Of a DNA stretch of 64,000 nt, positions 10,702 to 24,176 are shown piece after piece; within the stretch, counting starts at the first letter, position 1, and every line of letters begins with the position of its first letter. Under the pieces are notes generated by a model, which saw only the letters and a list, made by a program, of their open reading frames with translations, had not been told where the DNA came from and did not search any database. Source of the DNA: Chrysomallon squamiferum (lineage: Eukaryota; Mollusca; Gastropoda; Neomphalida; Peltospiridae); NCBI GenBank assembly GCA_012295275.1, contig CM022678.1, positions 3,166,281-3,230,280 on the forward strand, given 5' to 3'. Position numbers and translations under genes: made by a program.

Positions 10702-13700
10702 TCTTAAACACATGACGAGACAGTATTTTTATTATTATTTTTTTTTTTTTTTAAATATTTTAAATTTTTATTAACTATACTTACTACTAAGTATTTATTT
10801 CATATAGTTACTCATTTATTTTTATCTCTGGAATTAAAATGTTTGAACAGAAATATACTTCATTAAAATGTTCCTCTTATTAAAGTTAACAGTTTTCGTA
10901 AACAAACCACAAAACATTAACTTTAAAAAAAAATGTGTATGTATATATATATATATATATATAAAGTTAATTTTTTTTTATGAAATAAATATATATATAT
11001 ATAGTATTCACACATTTAAAATATTGTCTATTCTTTTCAAGATGAAAAAAACAAAACATGCTGTATACATACACTTCATCACAGAGTATATTCGTACTAT
11101 TTGAGGAATATTTACAGTTTATACACATTAGAAGAATGTATTTTTTTTTTTTACACAACACAATATTTTGGCGTATGCTTGCAAGAAGCAATGACAGTGT
11201 TGTTTTTTTCCATTTATCATAGGTTCTTCTTCTAAAAGGTTGATCTTTAGAAAATACATAAAATAATAACAATAATAATGAAATAAAAAAATATTTAAAT
11301 TTAACATATTCAAAAAATAAAACAGAAAAACATTATAAAAATGTTAAAACTGAAAACAACTCTACAAATAGTAACAAGATGTTTGTGTTTTATTATTTTA
11401 TTTCCTGAGTGCATTCTTGACAGATATTACTTATGAATATTTTGATATTTAGAAATCTCCACACATCAAACTTCCTTTCACTCAAAAGTAATCCTTTTAT
11501 ATGTTTTAAAATAAAAAAAAAAAAATTTTTTTTTTTTATATCTCTGTATATAGCAAAGAAACGAAAGCAAGCAAAAGGAAATGTAAAAATATAGAATTAT
11601 CTCCCCTCACATGACTGAAATTAAATGCCATCTTTAAAAATCAGGTCTTATGAAAATATGGACTAAGAGGGAAAAAACACACAAAACTATAGAATATTAA
11701 TACTGGTATTATTTATTATAAATTATATTTAAGTATGTTTCTATCAGTAATGAAATTTTGGCATAAAACCTAACTATAACCAATAATACTTATTTCTCTC
11801 ACACATTTTAAAAGAAAAAACACACAAACCTACAAAACAAAGCAAAAATCACTCCAAAATCTAATATCATTTTTTAACACATGAAGAAAATACTTTACAG
11901 TAAAATTGATCAGATTATTTTCAGTCAAATTTAACACTGAATAATAAAAAAAAAAATTATACTCATGACTATTTCTTCAACAATAAAAACAATTTTTGTT
12001 ATTTCAACAAACTTTCACTTTATTCAAATTCATTGTCTGCATTACTCCGATTCTTTTGTCGATATTCAACAAATCTGATGGTTATTCAAAACAGTTATTA
12101 ATTTACTAGCAAGTATGAATTTAATTTACATTTCAGTTTTACAAATCTACTTTGAAGTTTCTCTTTTAAAAAATTCAAAATGAAGAGATAATGCTAAATA
12201 TATTTATTTAAACACAAGAAATCTGAAACAAAAATATCTCCTGAAATACTCTGATCCCTAGACAAATGGAAAGTTGTGATTTACATATATATATATTTAT
12301 TTATGTATATGGTCCCTTTTACATTTAAATTTTAAATATATAATACCAATCTATCTTTTACATCATCATTCCTGATTTGTTTTGTTTTTTTGGAGTTTTT
12401 AAAAATATTTTGGCTTAAAACTACTAAAAATAACATGTTTCCACTACATCTTTTTTTCTGGCTTGCCTAAGTAAATATCTTTGCTGATAAAAAGAAATAC
12501 ATTTCTGCATACTTTCAAATTATGTGTTCTTTGCTTTTTGCTACCCAGATTCAATACATAACAAATAAAAGACTATAGTTAAAAAAAAAATCTGCTATAT
12601 TTTCTCAATTGTGATGTGATGTGCTAAGGTTTCTGGGTAAAATGTTTTTTTTGTGCTGGGGTTTTAACAACATTCATCCTTTCATTCATTCATTAAGTAA
12701 AATAGCTGCATTAAAATATTTTTGTACCAGTGACATTACATAACAAATTTTTTATTTAAAAAAAAAATCCTACATACAATAAAACTAAGAATACAGTAAT
12801 TATTAATTTTAAAAAGAGTTTTACATTTTAAGTGTCTTTTGTTCTTTATGTTTTTTGAAGCAAATAAAATGACAACTTTTAGGTACATTTTAACAGCAAG
12901 GATTTATGGGTTTAATAATAACAATGTCTGCCAACAGCTGTCTGATATAACATGACAAACACAGTTTCATGATTGGCAGTACTTGTTTAACAAAATGTTT
13001 TCAAACAAGTCATGCATAAAGTTTTGATGTTTTCAAAACAAAAAGGTTTGATTGTCTTAAATGAAGCTTAAAATTTGCATGTGGAATATTAACAGTAAAG
13101 GAACAGTTATTTAAAAAAAAAAAAAAAAATATTTTTTTTAATGTAATTTTAAAACCATTAAATGATTAGGACACCAGGAATTAGTTTATCAATAAATTTT
13201 TTTTTTCAAGTTTTTAACCATGGAAACATATTAAAGGACAAAAAATAACAACCTGATATTAATTGTGTAGACTGTTTTGAAATAGTAAGCTATCTGAAGT
13301 AATAATAACAATAATGAAATCATGAATTAATTAAATAAGTGAATAAATTTTATGATTAAAAAAAAAAAAGAAAACAAAAATTATAATTAAATAAAAAATA
13401 TGAGTATTAAATTAAAACACAATCTCTGCTACAACTTGAAAAAAAAATAGAAAGAAAAAAGAAATTATTCTGAGCGATCCTCAGCATTAATCCAAGAACG
13501 AATAATTATTTATTTTAAAAACAGATTTACACTTATTTAAAAATAGATTTATTTTAAATTATTATTATTATACATTTATTATAATTTTTATTTTTAAAAG
13601 CTGCATTAAAAATTAAACATTTCAGACTACACTGGATTCAACAAAACTATCACCATTCCGAAAGTAAACAAATAAACAAATAAATAAATAAAAATAACAA

Positions 13701-13875
13701 TAATAATAATAAAAAAAAGATATCATTCAAAAAGTTTGGCAGCAGAAATCACTTCAAAATTATTTTAAACTTTTTTTTAAAAGAAAATTTAAATTTTATA
13801 TTAAAGCCACAACCACCACCATTAACCCATTGCTGAACCCAGTGCAGTATGTCTGCTATGTTTAAATTCACGTCA
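10702..13875. other. Region between the convergent EIF2B4 and AK2 genes (includes AK2 3' UTR)
   Basis: AT-rich sequence with short (TA)n at 10940-11000, poly-A/T runs and no convincing coding potential on either strand. Part nearest AK2 is presumably its 3' UTR: reverse-strand AATAAA signals occur near 13508. No RNA gene recognised. Confidence 0.6.
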
Positions 13876-15845
13876 TTATTTAACAAACGTGACTTGGTCC
13901 TTTGCTGTTTTCTGACTAAACGCAGCCTGGATGATTTCAAAAACTGCTTTCGGTGGCAGTGCAGCATTTACTGGCATGTGCAGATTTTGTTTCTTGTAGT
14001 AGTCAACCAGTGGTTTTGTCTGCTTGTGGTATGCGTCCAGTCTCTTCATCAAGACTTCTTCATTGTCATCTGACCGTTTTATCAGAGGTTCGCCTGTTAC
14101 CTGGAAAAAAATAAATTAAAAATATTAAAAATAGTTTTAAAAAATTAACCAGTAGTATGTGAAATAAAAATACTGAAACAGTTAATGTAAAATAAAAATA
14201 TTAAAACTATTATGGTCAAATAAAAAGATTAAAAAATAGTTAAATGTCAAAAATATAAAAAAAAAAAACTTCAAAAAACAGTAGCTATTATAGTGAAATA
14301 AAAATAGTAAAAATAGCAATATATCAAAAATAATAATATATTTAATAAAAGTAGTAAAAATAGTAATATATCAAAAATGATAATATATTTAATTAAAATA
14401 GTAAAAATAGTAATATATTAAATAAAAATAATCACATGTTATATTTCACAACTAATGAAACCACAAGTTAATATGACCGTAATTATATAAGTGATGGTAT
14501 GTGCATAAATAATATCTGTTTTAAAGCTGTAACAAATAAACAAATAAATAAATATATACAAAGAGTATACTTACATCATCCACCATGGGCACCTTTGGGG
14601 GATTGAACTCGGTGTGGTAGCTTCGTCCACTCTTGATGTGAAAGAGACGACCAGTTATCCGTTTGACTAAAAGTGAGTCGTCGATGACAAACTCTATAAC
14701 AGCATCTAAAGCAGTCTTCCTCTTAGCCAGCAGTTTATCCAGCTTAAAATAATTTACATACATTTATTAATTAATTTCGTGTTTTAATACGAAAAACGTT
14801 TATTTTTATTCTTATCACTGAAAGTAGTTTTGTTGCGGAATGTTGGACATTCATTTCTAATGATTTTTTTGGTCTTTTTCTTATAACTATATTGTTGGTT
14901 CTTGGAAACCATACATTTAATATGGAATGTTTTGATAACATAACTAATTAATTTACACTTTCTATTGATTAATCATTAACAAATAAAAATAGTAATAATA
15001 AAGACCAATATAAACTGCATAATTCATACAGATACTATGTTGACGAAGATTAAAAACTCTGCATGTAAAACAAATCTAGAAAAACCAAGATTAAACAGTG
15101 GAAATGTTGAAATAAAACAAATCTAGATAAACCAAGATTAAACACTGGAAATGCTGATATAAAACAAATGTAGATAAACCAGGATTAAACACTGGAAATG
15201 CTGCAAATACATGTTAAATGTGTTTAGACTAAATTTTAGTACAACTCACAGCCTCTGCCTGAGCCATGGTTCTAGGAAACCCGTCAAGAAGAAATCCACT
15301 CTTACATTCCTTCTTTTCTAGATTCTGGTCAATCAGCTCAACCACGAGGTCATCGCTGACCAGCTGACCAGCGTCCATCACTTTCTTTACCCTCTGACCA
15401 AGACTGTTGCCCGAAGCTATAACTGCTCTGAGCATGTCGCCTGTTGACATTAATTTCATTTTCTTTTTTATACAAAGTGGACTAGATAAAGTTAATCATG
15501 TATTTACTTTTCTCAAAGCTAATAGCTCATGTGATTGCTTTTTTTTTGTTGTTAAAATGTTTAATTAGTCTGATATAAAAAAATAATGTTCATGTGAGTT
15601 GAAGAAAGGAAAACAAACAAAATTAACTAATATAATTATTAGTTGTAACAATAGCATTACGGAATCAGTTAAGCATGATCATGTGCCATTAAAGAAATAA
15701 ATAAATAATAATTATATTAATAATAAAATAAAAATGAGACAAAAAAAAAAAAGGATAATAATAAAAGATTAAATATCCATTAACCCAAAATGTATGTTTT
15801 CATGTTTGAATTAAAATTTGTATGTGTGTTTATTATCAGAGAAAA

Positions 15846-15935
<90 letters not shown>

Positions 15936-15960
15936 TGACAGAAAGGTGGGGTAGAAAGGT

Positions 15961-16032
<72 letters not shown>

Positions 16033-16520
16033 GATGGATTAGCACTGACAGTGACAACATGTAGACACACTTACCAGTTGACAGGTGACACGAACAATAC
16101 TTTTCAGCCAACATAGGAGCCTGTTAAAGAAAGAAAAAAGGATAATTTCTCTCTACTTTCACAAACTTCTGAATCATGTAATATCTATTCATTAGTCTAA
16201 CCTGCATTAACAAATCGTATCTTGCAGTGAATAAATTACCTTTATATAATATTAATTTAAAGAATATATATAAAAAAAAATAAAAATAAAAATCATTTAC
16301 TAATGGGAAATATTAACTAAGAATAAAAGCCAAGATGGTTTTCGTTAACAAAAATTACAATGCTTTAGTAGAGTTATGTCCCTTCTCGTAACACTTGGAC
16401 AAAAGGTTTCTTAACCTGTGTGCCTTTCCCTGAGCCTGGAGGTCCAAGTAAAATGGCTTTGATTCCTTTTGGTGTTGAAGAACTACTAGATTTACCGGAC
16501 GAAGGTGGAACGGCTGGCAT
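13876..16520 (-). CDS. AK2: Adenylate kinase 2, mitochondrial intermembrane space type
   Basis: Catalyses ATP + AMP = 2 ADP. Five coding exons on the minus strand (transcript order): 16520-16416, 16120-16075, 15440-15250, 14742-14575, 14100-13876; 244 residues (human about 239). Start ATG at 16520-16518; stop TAA at 13878-13876. Motifs: P-loop [10 protein letters not shown] (26-35), STGDML AMP-binding stretch (about 49-54), FLLDGFPRT (100-108), LID region [19 protein letters not shown] followed by NPPKVP and [14 protein letters not shown]. The LID lacks the zinc cysteines of bacterial long-form enzymes, as expected for eukaryotic AK2. The N-terminus (Ser-rich, no cleavable presequence) is typical of AK2. 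All GT-AG borders and phases agree. Introns hold a 47-bp tandem repeat (15067-15205) and long (GA)n and (GT)n tracts. Confidence 0.97.
14160..14430 (-). repeat. Degenerate AT-rich tandem repeat, AK2 intron 4
   Basis: Repeated words aaataaaaatagtaaaaatagt and agtaatatatc recur with spacing of roughly 30-60 bases. Confidence 0.65.
15067..15205. repeat. 47-bp minisatellite, three copies, AK2 intron 3
   Basis: The word aaaacaaatctaga occurs at 15067, 15114 and 15161 (period 47), each followed by accaagattaaacastgg with a few substitutions. Confidence 0.9.
15849..16032. repeat. (GA)n and (GT)n microsatellites, AK2 intron 2
   Basis: Near-pure (GA)n at about 15849-15931 and (GT)n at about 15964-16031, separated by 32 unique bases. 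The (GT)n ends about 40 bases inside the intron from the exon 2 donor at 16074. Confidence 0.95.
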
Positions 16521-17587
16521 TGTAAATTTTAACTGTTAGGGTCCGAAACAAGCAAGGTCACACGTTTGCCTCTCTCTATGTTCTGCAGTTAAATTCCTCC
16601 AGTGACCAAAGATGCACCATCTTTCGCCAAAAGTAATTTCAACATTACTGTAAAGTTTATGCGAACAAAGGAAAAAGAAGAAGAAGAAATTAACAAATCT
16701 TGATTTATTTTAAAAGTTATATTACAATCTATTTTCTTCTTTTACTTCTCTTCAAGATACGTTATGTAATATAATCTTTTTTTTTCTTTTTTTTTCTCTT
16801 TGTTTTTCTCTCCATATAATTGCTCTTCAATGATCGATATTTTGGAATTTCATTACCAGAAATTGATATTAATGACTGCTGGACTATTATTTATTTATTT
16901 ATTTATTGTACTAATATATAAATGAATTCAAAAAATATTCACGAAATAATGAAAACCATATTATAAATCAAATAAATGATTACTGACGTTACCCGTGCTA
17001 AGTGAACGTAAAAGTAATTGTTATGACAACACAGGCTCAATAAAAAAATTATGAATTCAATAATAATCTTTTTTCTATTTTTTTTCCCCCACATTTCTTG
17101 GTATTGGTGGACGTATTTTGACTGCCTTGTCACCATTAATATATATATCTATATCTATATAGATATAGATATAGATAGATAGATAGATAGATAGATACAC
17201 ACAAAACAAAATAGTTCTTCAAAAATAAATTTATTTCTTATTACAACAATGCAAAAATATAATATCCATTATTGCATTTAAAATTTCAATATTCTAAGTA
17301 AAAGAAAGTGAAAGAATTAATTTTAAACTGGCAAGTTTTTACGCATTTCATGATTTAAAATAGTTTCGTTATCACAAAGAGGTTTTGATCGGTGACTAAA
17401 AACAAATAAACATTTAAAGATCCTTAACCTGCTGCTAGTTCAAAGTGACATTTCTTCTTCTTCTGTTTCTTCTTCTTCTTCTTGAATTCAAATAAATATA
17501 CACATTAAAAATAAAGAAAATAATTCGGTCGTTTTCGTCTCAAAGGTTTTAAAGCTAAAGCACATCTTCACACGAAATGATTTAACA
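16521..17587. other. AK2 upstream region and 3' UTR of the CUB gene
   Basis: 16521-16680 is the probable AK2 5' UTR and promoter (no clear core element). 17140-17195 is a (TATC)n/(GATA)n block with its centre near 17160, so it can fold back on itself. Reverse-strand AATAAA near 17229-17234 is a candidate poly(A) signal for the CUB gene. No other gene seen. Confidence 0.55.
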
Positions 17588-18245
17588 TCACACGAGTCCG
17601 TACTGCGGGGGATACACCGGAACTCCGTACTTGCTCGTCTTCGAACTTGGAGGAATGTACGTAAAAGCAGACGGCACGTAGGAGCCAAAATCCATTGGCG
17701 GGGCAGAAGGAGCTACAGGAGGACCTGGATGAGGAACCAGGAGCTGAGATGGAGGAGGCCCGGGCTGTTCTGTGGATGATTCAAGAGGAGGAGCGGATGG
17801 TTTTTGGGGTGATTTAGAAGGACGTCCGGGTGACACTTTGGATGACTTTCCTTTCTGTTGCATGCTGCGAGGTATGAATTTAGTTTCGTATTTTGTGACG
17901 ATTTTGCCCTGGTCGTTTCTGGTCACGGTTTTGGTCACCTGTCGCTTCGTACCTTGCTTCGACATTTTGCTTTTTCTGTACACATAGGTGGCGATTAAAA
18001 TCATCAAAATGACCGCACCGACAACGCCACCGATCAAGTGGGTATTGGTCGTGGATTTGGTAACGCTGACTGAGGATTCAGTTGTAGTCGTCACCAACGC
18101 TAAGCTGTAGGGACTACCTGAAATAATAACAACAACAACGACAACAACAATAACAAGAAATATATAAACTGCATGATTTGAACAGAAGATAAAAACAGAA
18201 CTGTAATAGTGATAATAATAGTAATAATAATAATAATAATAATAT

Positions 18246-18328
<83 letters not shown>

Positions 18329-18808
18329 ATACGTATGGATGGACGACGACGATAACAACAACAACAATAATAATAATAAATATAATTATGAAAAAGTACA
18401 TAATAATGATGATGATAACAAAAATAATAACAAGAACAGCAGCAGCAGCAGCAGCAACAACAACAATAATAATAATGATGACGATGTTAATGACGAGATG
18501 CCAATCATGATAACAATGACAATGATTAGTGGTAACAATAATAAAAGAACAAAGAGATGGAAAGAGAGTCAGACATACAGACAGACAGACTGACACACAG
18601 AGAGAAGTAATAACATAATACATGCCTCACAGAAACTATGATCTACATTTATATAGGTACATACAGACATTCAAGAAAACACAACTTCGAACAAAATATA
18701 TAAGCGTAAGCTTGTATTGTTCTTATTTTATTGTTATTATTAGTATTATCTTTGTTTTTCTTCTTCTTCTTCTTCTTCTTCTTCTTATCTTCGTCGTCAT
18801 CATCATCA

Positions 18809-18840
<32 letters not shown>

Positions 18841-19976
18841 GACATCTCAAACTATAATAATGACGTAATGTGTCACGTGATGACGCTTACTCCAGTATTT
18901 GATTTTAAATCCGCGACTCGTCACCGATGAATCCGTTGAAAAAGTAATCGTCATCGCAGAACCGGAACTGGAAACGCGCAGGCGCGTTGACCCGCATTCT
19001 TCCTTCAACACACTGTACGTCGACAAGCCTGTAAATTAGAAAATACGAAACTGCGGCTTAATTTCATTGTTGTAAGAGAATAGCTCTAAACGACGCTTAG
19101 TTTCGTATTTCTACCAAGAAACAAAATTAAAATTATAATTATAAACAGTAGCAGTTATAGAACATGCAAAAAAATAAAAGAATAAATAAATAAATAAAAA
19201 AAAAATAAAAATAAAAAATAATAATAAAAAAAAAACCAACAACAAACAATAACAATAAAAAAAAAAAAAAAACCCAAAACCATCTGTAATAATATTTAGT
19301 ACAGTTATATACTACACGAAGATTTTAATATTTTAATAATTCAGTATTTTATTATTATTACGTATTTTTACGAAACAACGGCTTCAAATACATTGTTTCA
19401 GTTTGGTTCTCGGATAAACCTTTAAAAAAAAAAAAAAAATCATTATTCAAATAATAGATTGCAGCAGAATTTCGATAACGTTCATTTCTACAGCTTATAG
19501 ATTTTGATTAGCATAAAATAATCACATATATTCTCCTTCCCATCGGCGGAATAGGAATAGTTGAGGAATACTTCACACGAACTTGTGACGTCAGTGAGAA
19601 TGTGCAGCCGAACTATTTAACAGTGTAACAAAAATAGTAATTTTTTTTTTTTTTTTTTTTTAAATAATCACCATCGAACGCCGTTAATTTGTCATACAGA
19701 CACGTCGATGATTGTTCTAGGTCCTGATCAATGGCTTCCGCGTTAATCACGTGACCTGGATCCGCAGTGCTGATTTCCCATTCCAAAAACAAGTCACTGA
19801 AATAAATAAATAAATAAATAAATATGGTGATGATGGTGATGATGATGTTGATAAATAATAATAATAATAGTGGTAGTAGTAGTAGGGGTAGGGGTAATAG
19901 TAATAGTAGTGGTAGTAGTAGTAGTAGTAGTAGGTGTAATAGTAGTAGTAGTGGTAGTAATAGTAGTAACAGCAGC

Positions 19977-20014
<38 letters not shown>

Positions 20015-20542
20015 AATAATATTAAGAATGATTCCATTTTAAGTTCATTACAGTTGTTGTTATTGCTTTTGTTGTTTTATTGCTAAAACTACTATTGCTA
20101 TCTATCTATTTATCTGTCTCTCTGTCTGTCTGTCTGTCTCTTTACTTGCATATGTATTATCTCTGTAATATTTATATCTATCTCCGTCTGTCTGTGTGAA
20201 TGTCTGTGTAATATCGTTTTCTGTTTTTTTTTTTCTTATTAAATTAAATCAAATCAGTTAAATTAAATAGTAATAATAATAGTAATCAATTAATTAAATA
20301 TTTTGTAGAAGAAAGAAAAAAAACACTGAAAAAGAAAAAAGTGTAACACAAACACTCTCAGGCACGTGTGTACATAAACAGAAGTACAGACACTCAGACA
20401 GACAGACACAGTGAACACAGGATGTGACTAAATGACGTACTTCTGATAGCTTCCGGGATAGTTGGGACTAGTGAAGTAACCTGGAATAGCTGTAGCGTTT
20501 AGTGTAGTAGTACATTCTCTCTGTTTAACATAGCAGCCTGCA

Positions 20543-20614
<72 letters not shown>

Positions 20615-20875
20615 TGTAGTAGTATAGTAGTAGTAGAAGTAATAGTAGTAGTAGTAGTAACACTAGTAGTACTAGTAATAGTAATAATAATAATAACAAC
20701 AATAATAGTAATAATAAAAACAATAATAACAATAATAACAACAACTACTACTAGTGGCTGTAGTAGTAGTAGTAGTAATAATAATAATGACGATGATGAT
20801 AATGATGATGACGATGACGATAACAACAAAGACGTAATTAAATAGTAACTATTCCTACGACGACAACATTCAGTC

Positions 20876-20909
<34 letters not shown>

Positions 20910-21114
20910 GCATGTGAAAGAATGAAGGAGAGAAACAGCGAATGAGAGATAGAAGGAGAGGAAGCTAAGAAGATAAAACTAGAAAAAAGAGACAGAGATT
21001 CAGATAACGAGAATCAGATTCTACACGCAGGCACGCACGCACACAAAAAGAGAAAAGAGAGATTGGTAAATAAAAATACTCACCAAAGAAAGCGAAAAAA
21101 ATTAAATATTTCAT
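17588..21114 (-). CDS. Small single-pass CUB-domain membrane protein with PSAP and PPxY tail motifs
   Basis: Not a family I can name. Five coding exons (transcript order): 21114-21084, 20537-20441, 19796-19672, 19028-18891, 18117-17588; phases 1, 2, 1, 1; 306 residues; stop TGA at 17590-17588. Residues 1-11 (MKYLIFFAFFG) are a short hydrophobic signal peptide. About 19-130 form one CUB domain (GYFTSPNYPGSYQND at 30-44, LEWEI, Cys75, Cys96, FKIKYW at 125-130); the Cys normally just before the Trp is Leu, so the first disulfide looks absent. A Ser/Thr-rich stalk (131-157) precedes a membrane helix (158-177) with a basic stop-transfer YRKSK. The cytosolic tail is basic, then Pro-rich, with PSAP twice and a C-terminal PPQY. 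This suggests a cell-surface protein with TSG101- and Nedd4-type WW-binding potential. The function is unknown. A tiny upstream reading frame (ATGATGTCAAAATGA) overlaps the start. Confidence 0.85.
18249..18326. repeat. (CT)n microsatellite, CUB gene intron 4
   Basis: Near-pure CT dinucleotide run; flanked by (ATA)n at 18205-18243 and by AAC/AAT/AGC-type repeats from 18355 to about 18545. Confidence 0.95.
18762..18840. repeat. (TTC)n, (ATC)n, (ATT)n compound repeat, CUB gene intron 4
   Basis: Three triplet repeats in succession, 50 bases from the exon 4 donor. Confidence 0.9.
19030..19670. other. CUB gene intron 3
   Basis: A-rich low-complexity sequence (19165-19275), poly-A at 19423-19438 and poly-T at 19640-19661. 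No coding or RNA feature seen. Confidence 0.7.
19800..20020. repeat. (AAAT)n, (GAT)n, (TAG)n, (ATA)n compound array, CUB gene intron 2
   Basis: (AAAT)n abuts the exon 3 acceptor and reads as T-rich on the transcribed strand. Triplet repeats then run to about 20020. Bases 20021-20440 hold short TCTG/TCTA repeats only. Confidence 0.9.
20541..20910. repeat. (ATA)n/(GTA)n triplet array, CUB gene intron 1
   Basis: Pure (ATA)n at 20541-20612 immediately upstream (in transcript sense) of the CUB exon 2 acceptor, then mixed TAG, ACA and GAT triplets to 20910. It generates spurious poly-Leu and poly-Ser reading frames. Confidence 0.93.
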
Positions 21115-21282
21115 TTTGACATCATCACCTGCAATATAGTATTACCAACCCGTTTAATTCGCCCTGTTATCACCCGAATATAACTTACGACTTTCATAAA
21201 CAAACACGCACTCTTACACTCATACATCGAGATACAGTCAACTACATGAACGTAGAAATATACGTACAGTCATAGCAAATAC

Positions 21283-21341
21283 AGAATTTATTATTATTAT
21301 TATTATTATTTTAAATATTTATTATTATTACTATGTATGTT

Positions 21342-21416
<75 letters not shown>
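21283..21416. repeat. (ATT)n and (CT)n microsatellites upstream of the CUB coding start
   Basis: (TTA)n about 21290-21335 and (CT)n about 21343-21416, lying in a 5' UTR intron. Confidence 0.93.
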
Positions 21417-21418
<2 letters not shown>

Positions 21419-21463
21419 GTATATACATATATATACGTACATACAAGAAAAGCGCTAACTTAC

Positions 21464-21777
21464 CTGGCACTTTAACGCGATTGTTTTTCTGTATCTAAGC
21501 TGTTGTTTAAATGTTTCTTACAAAACAACAAGAAGCCCGGTAATCTTCAGTGCTGTTATAATGTAGATATTGCGACATATTTCTCACCCAAACCCATTCA
21601 ATACTTCCAGCAATGTTTTCACATTCAGAATTCGACCGCTATTTATAGTTAGTGTTTTTTAATTTTTATTATCTTAAGATGTAGATGTAAATATATATAT
21701 AAAACACACACACACACACAAATGATGACAATGACAATAATAAATGATGATGATGATGATAATAATAATAATAATAA

Positions 21778-21811
<34 letters not shown>

Positions 21812-21813
21812 CA

Positions 21814-21847
<34 letters not shown>

Positions 21848-22060
21848 CATACATACAAACGTATACATGGAAAAACAAAATTAGTCTATCATATAAACAT
21901 TTAAATTTAATAAAAATGATAGAAAATTCCACGTTGATTTAATAAATTTTACTTACAAACTCCATCATCGTCGGTGTATGAGAAATCTAATAGCAATCAA
22001 TGCGAGGAGCTTGGATTTCTTCGCGTTCAGTTTTGAGTTCAAGGACGTGTACCCGCCATG
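21464..22060 (-). other. Candidate 5' UTR exons and promoter of the CUB gene
   Basis: The coding start exon has an upstream acceptor (ag at 21130-21129), so at least one 5' UTR exon must exist. Two good minus-strand donors lie upstream: CCAG/gtaagt at 21464/21463 and GTTT/gtaagt at 21956/21955. Further upstream, around 22054-22067, CCGCCATGGCAAC resembles an RFX-type X-box. Which first exon is used cannot be told from sequence. Confidence 0.45.
21705..21860. repeat. (AC)n, (GAT)n, (AAT)n, (CATA)n compound microsatellite
   Basis: Four blocks in succession; the (CATA)n part at about 21778-21857 is the longest. Confidence 0.93.
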
Positions 22061-22139
22061 GCAACCTGTGACTCGCAACTGACTACAATAACCAGTCTAC
22101 TGGTAGCCATTATTACGCTGCTTATGATTGTGACGTATT

Positions 22140-24084
22140 TATCGACCAATGATTAAAAGTCTATCGGCTCGTAACTACGAAAGTGTTAACATTAACCAGT
22201 CATGTTTTTTTGTTACGCATCGATTGATAAGCACAGATATGACCTACTTACTAATACGTCTGACATTCAATGAAACAAAAAATATGCTGTTACGTTTTAC
22301 GCAGTCAATCATCAAATGGGGGTTGGGCTTGGAATTATGGGTTAAAGCGTTGACCTAATTATGGCTTTGTGCTGTTTTAGTATAATTACTTACGTCCAGT
22401 GTGCAAAAATGATGATGAAGAGATTTTTCATTTATTCTTATACTGTGATAAATTGTATAAAATATATTTCTCTTGTAAATAAAAATGTGTGTTTATGTTT
22501 TCAGAAGGTCTCGTTATTCAAGGTAATAGTTTAAAAAAAAACTTGTTAATGTTTGGTTGTTATTATAGATTACAAAGTTTCGAATTAAATGTTGTCAGTG
22601 TACAGAATATCAGTTTTTAAGAGGAGAATGATAACAGAAATAAAAGGAAATAAAAAATAAATTTAGTTAAACTTTTCAAAAATTATTTGAGACAACATTT
22701 TGTAACAAAATTCAACCAGTGTAAGTATAATAACAATTTTTTTTTTTTTTTTTTTTTATTTATTTTTTTTTTTGGAACATTTGTGTAAACATTTTTATTT
22801 TATTATTATTATTTTTTATTATTATTATTTATTTACTTTTTTAATATACAAATCAATGTTTTTTTTTCCTTGTTCTTAAAAATAAAATAAAATAAAATAA
22901 AATTAATCATATTTCATTATCCTCTTTGAAAATGAGAAAATGTATCAGTAACCGACAGACAACAACGTGAACAATGTTTTTAGTTTTGAATAAAAAGAAT
23001 AATAATAATAAAAAAATAATAATAAAAAATAAAATAAAATAAAATAAAATAAAATAAAATAAAATAAAATAAAATAAAATAAAATAAATAAATAGAATGC
23101 TGGCTTTAAAATTTATTGTAATATGTGCTTTTCTCTCTACAATACATTGCTGTCTATGGAAAGGTACACATTAAACATCCTTTACTGCTAATCCAAAACA
23201 AACAGTTTATCACCTGACTGCAACATGGTTTTTCTCTCCTTTTCTGTCTTCCATTTTTATTTCTTAACAGAATATTTCTTTTCTGTATAATCCTAAACCA
23301 TACATTCCTTGTCTGTATATATTTTTACTTGTATATTCCTTAACCATACATTCCTTATCTGTTTATATTTTTACATGTGTATTCCTTAAACATACATTCC
23401 TTATCTGTATATATTTTGACTTGTATATTCCTTATAATCTATATTTTTAATCATACATTCCTTGTCTGTACATTACTTAACTGTATATTCCTTAACTTGA
23501 CATTCCTTAATCATATACTCCTTATCTGTTTATTCTTTAACTATATATTCCTTGTATGTGTATTCCCTTACTAAATATTCCTTATACGTATACTCCTTAA
23601 TCATACATTCCTTGTCTACATTTCCTCAGCCATATATTCTTTATCTGAATACATGTTTACTTGTATATTCCTTAACCGCACATTCTTGTTTGTATATTCC
23701 TTAACTGCATGTTCCTTGTCTGTATATATTTTTATTTGTATATTTTTTATTTGTATTTTCTTTCGCCATCATCTCAGGGACAGGTTCTCGCCTCTAATTT
23801 TCTAACACACTAACACTGTCATCCAGTGAAAACAAAACCCAGGAAAGACGTACTTGAGCATATGCAATACAGACGCACATTTCGTGTTCGACTGTCAACA
23901 AGTTTGACTTCGTAAACTGTGTTTTGTCATAAATAGATATACTGGATACATTTCACGTTGAACTGAAATATATGCTTTAATTTCTGAGTCGGTATTTTGT
24001 GATAAATAAATAACTGTTATTATTTGTATGTATTTCTAATAAGTATTATTTATTTATTTATTTATATTTTACTATTTTTCAGTT

Positions 24085-24176
<92 letters not shown>

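Noticed and set aside
20428-20913. Minus-strand frame of 161 codons with poly-Leu/Ser/Thr
   Set aside because: Produced by triplet repeats in CUB intron 1; only its C-terminal part (20441-20537) is real exon.
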